Shown in pieces: positions 5,618 through 5,916 of a DNA stretch of 5,916 nt. The DNA is from an uncultured Olsenella sp. (lineage in GTDB: Bacteria > Actinomycetota > Coriobacteriia > Coriobacteriales > Atopobiaceae). The translations under genes were made by a program, and so were the position numbers. The notes beneath the pieces are model-generated. The model did no database searches. It worked only from the letters and a program-made list of their open reading frames with translations, and was not told the origin of the DNA. The stretch's first letter is position 1; every line of letters begins with the position of its first letter. The DNA lies in assembly GCA_937900605.1 (NCBI GenBank), contig CALCDK010000072.1:1-5916 (forward strand). The letters are read 5' to 3'.

Positions 5618-5638
5618 CCGCGCGCCCGGTGCGCGCGG
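5618..5638 (-). repeat. GC hairpin immediately upstream of the small-ORF ribosome binding site
   Basis: CCGCGCGC (5618-5625) and GCGCGCGG (5631-5638) form a perfect 8-bp stem around a 5-nt loop. On the minus strand its end touches the polypurine ribosome binding site of the 37-residue ORF. It could stabilise the leader or modulate access to the site. No U-tract follows. Confidence 0.45.
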
Positions 5639-5647
5639 ACCTTCTCG

Positions 5648-5676
5648 CTGGTATTCCCACGCGCGTGCGCCACCAG
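5648..5676. promoter_or_regulatory. Imperfect dyad in divergent intergenic region, possible operator
   Basis: CTGGT (5648-5652) and ACCAG (5672-5676) are inverted copies flanking the perfect 10-bp palindrome CACGCGCGTG (5658-5667), with inner gaps of 5 and 4 bp. The element lies centrally in the 133-bp gap between the divergently oriented small ORF/queH side and the tRNA ligase gene. A regulator bound here could affect both directions. This is pattern evidence only. Confidence 0.35.
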
Positions 5677-5687
5677 ACGAAAAGTGA

Positions 5688-5693
5688 GAAAAT
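5688..5693 (+). promoter_or_regulatory. Weak candidate -10 for the class I tRNA ligase gene
   Basis: GAAAAT (4 of 6 to TATAAT) lies in the only A-rich stretch of the intergenic region (5679-5693), 43 bp upstream of the ATG at 5737. No convincing -35 is found 17 bp upstream. The A-rich island in an otherwise very GC-rich gap is the main argument that the promoter is here. Confidence 0.3.
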
Positions 5694-5736
5694 GACGGGT
5701 CACACACTGCAGCGCACGCACCAAGAAGGAGACCCC

Positions 5737-5916
5737 ATGCCCGAGTCGCGCCCGAGCTTCCCCAAGCGCGCCGTCGTCACCGGCGGCATGCCCTACGGCA
5801 ACAAGAACCTCCACTTCGGCCACATCGGCGGCGTCTTCGTGCCCGCGGACTTCTTCGCGCGCTGCCTGCGCGACCGCATCGGCGCCGAGAACGTCCTGTT
5901 CGTCTCGGGCACGGAC
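5737..5916 (+). CDS. Methionyl-tRNA-synthetase-like class I tRNA ligase (N-terminal 60 residues; rest beyond window)
   Basis: Only the first 60 codons are present and the frame runs off the right edge. The fragment has the start of a class I aminoacyl-tRNA synthetase Rossmann fold: VVTGGMPYGNKNLHFGHIGG (13-32). Its HFGH (26-29) is the HIGH-type ATP-binding signature, preceded by the MPY of the MetRS subfamily (compare ALPYANGxIHLGH). PADFFARCLRDR (36-47) corresponds to the MetRS ADxxARYxR helix, and VLFVSGTD (53-60) to its CGTD/TGTD strand. AAGGAG (5726-5731) lies 5 nt before the ATG. Such enzymes charge tRNA-Met, but the NKNLHFGHIGG wording differs from textbook MetG. A paralogue or a divergent MetRS branch is therefore possible, and no gene symbol is given. 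The KMSKS loop and anticodon-binding domain that would settle this lie outside the window. Confidence 0.8.
   Translation, partial: MPESRPSFPKRAVVTGGMPYGNKNLHFGHIGGVFVPADFFARCLRDRIGAENVLFVSGTD

Noticed and set aside
3123..5687. An 854-codon open frame on the plus strand, antisense to ptsH, queA and queH
   Set aside because: It has the same composition artefact: Gly/Ala/Val/Asp-rich with no recognisable domain, and it runs through intergenic regions and terminator hairpins.

Overview
The window is uniformly GC-rich, with near-saturated G/C at third codon positions. It holds a compact run of housekeeping genes on the minus strand and one divergent gene at the right edge. The GC level, the HPr and QueA sequence style and the form of the class I tRNA ligase suggest a high-GC member of the Coriobacteriia (Olsenella/Atopobium/Collinsella-like). 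That placement is an inference from recalled protein style and was not tested by any search.

Layout, left to right. Positions 1-1710 (minus) hold the first 570 codons of recJ, the single-strand-specific 5'-3' exonuclease, cut by the left window edge. Positions 1807-2964 (minus) hold tgt, tRNA-guanine transglycosylase. Positions 3159-3431 (minus) hold ptsH, the HPr phosphocarrier, with its own probable promoter, a GC-rich leader hairpin and a downstream terminator. Positions 3558-4742 (minus) hold queA and 4821-5441 (minus) hold queH. Positions 5490-5603 (minus) hold a possible 37-residue small protein with a very strong ribosome binding site. A 133-bp divergent intergenic region follows, then the first 60 codons of a methionyl-tRNA-synthetase-like class I tRNA ligase on the plus strand (5737 to the right edge).

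Tgt, QueA and QueH are the three enzymes of the tRNA-bound half of queuosine synthesis. Tgt exchanges G34 for preQ1, QueA adds the epoxycyclopentanediol from S-adenosylmethionine, and QueH reduces epoxyqueuosine to queuosine. All three lie together, which implies that the organism finishes Q itself. The preQ1-making genes (queCDEF) are not in the window. The HPr gene sits inside this group but appears to be a separate transcription unit.

The most interesting signals are outside the large genes. They are the unlisted small ORF upstream of queH, an 11-bp triple tandem repeat upstream of the tgt promoter, a shared TGCTAnnnT extended -10 motif in front of recJ, ptsH and queH, GC-rich hairpins in several leaders, and an imperfect dyad in the divergent intergenic region. 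I see no mobile element, CRISPR array, tRNA or rRNA gene, and no clear evidence of a wholly new system.
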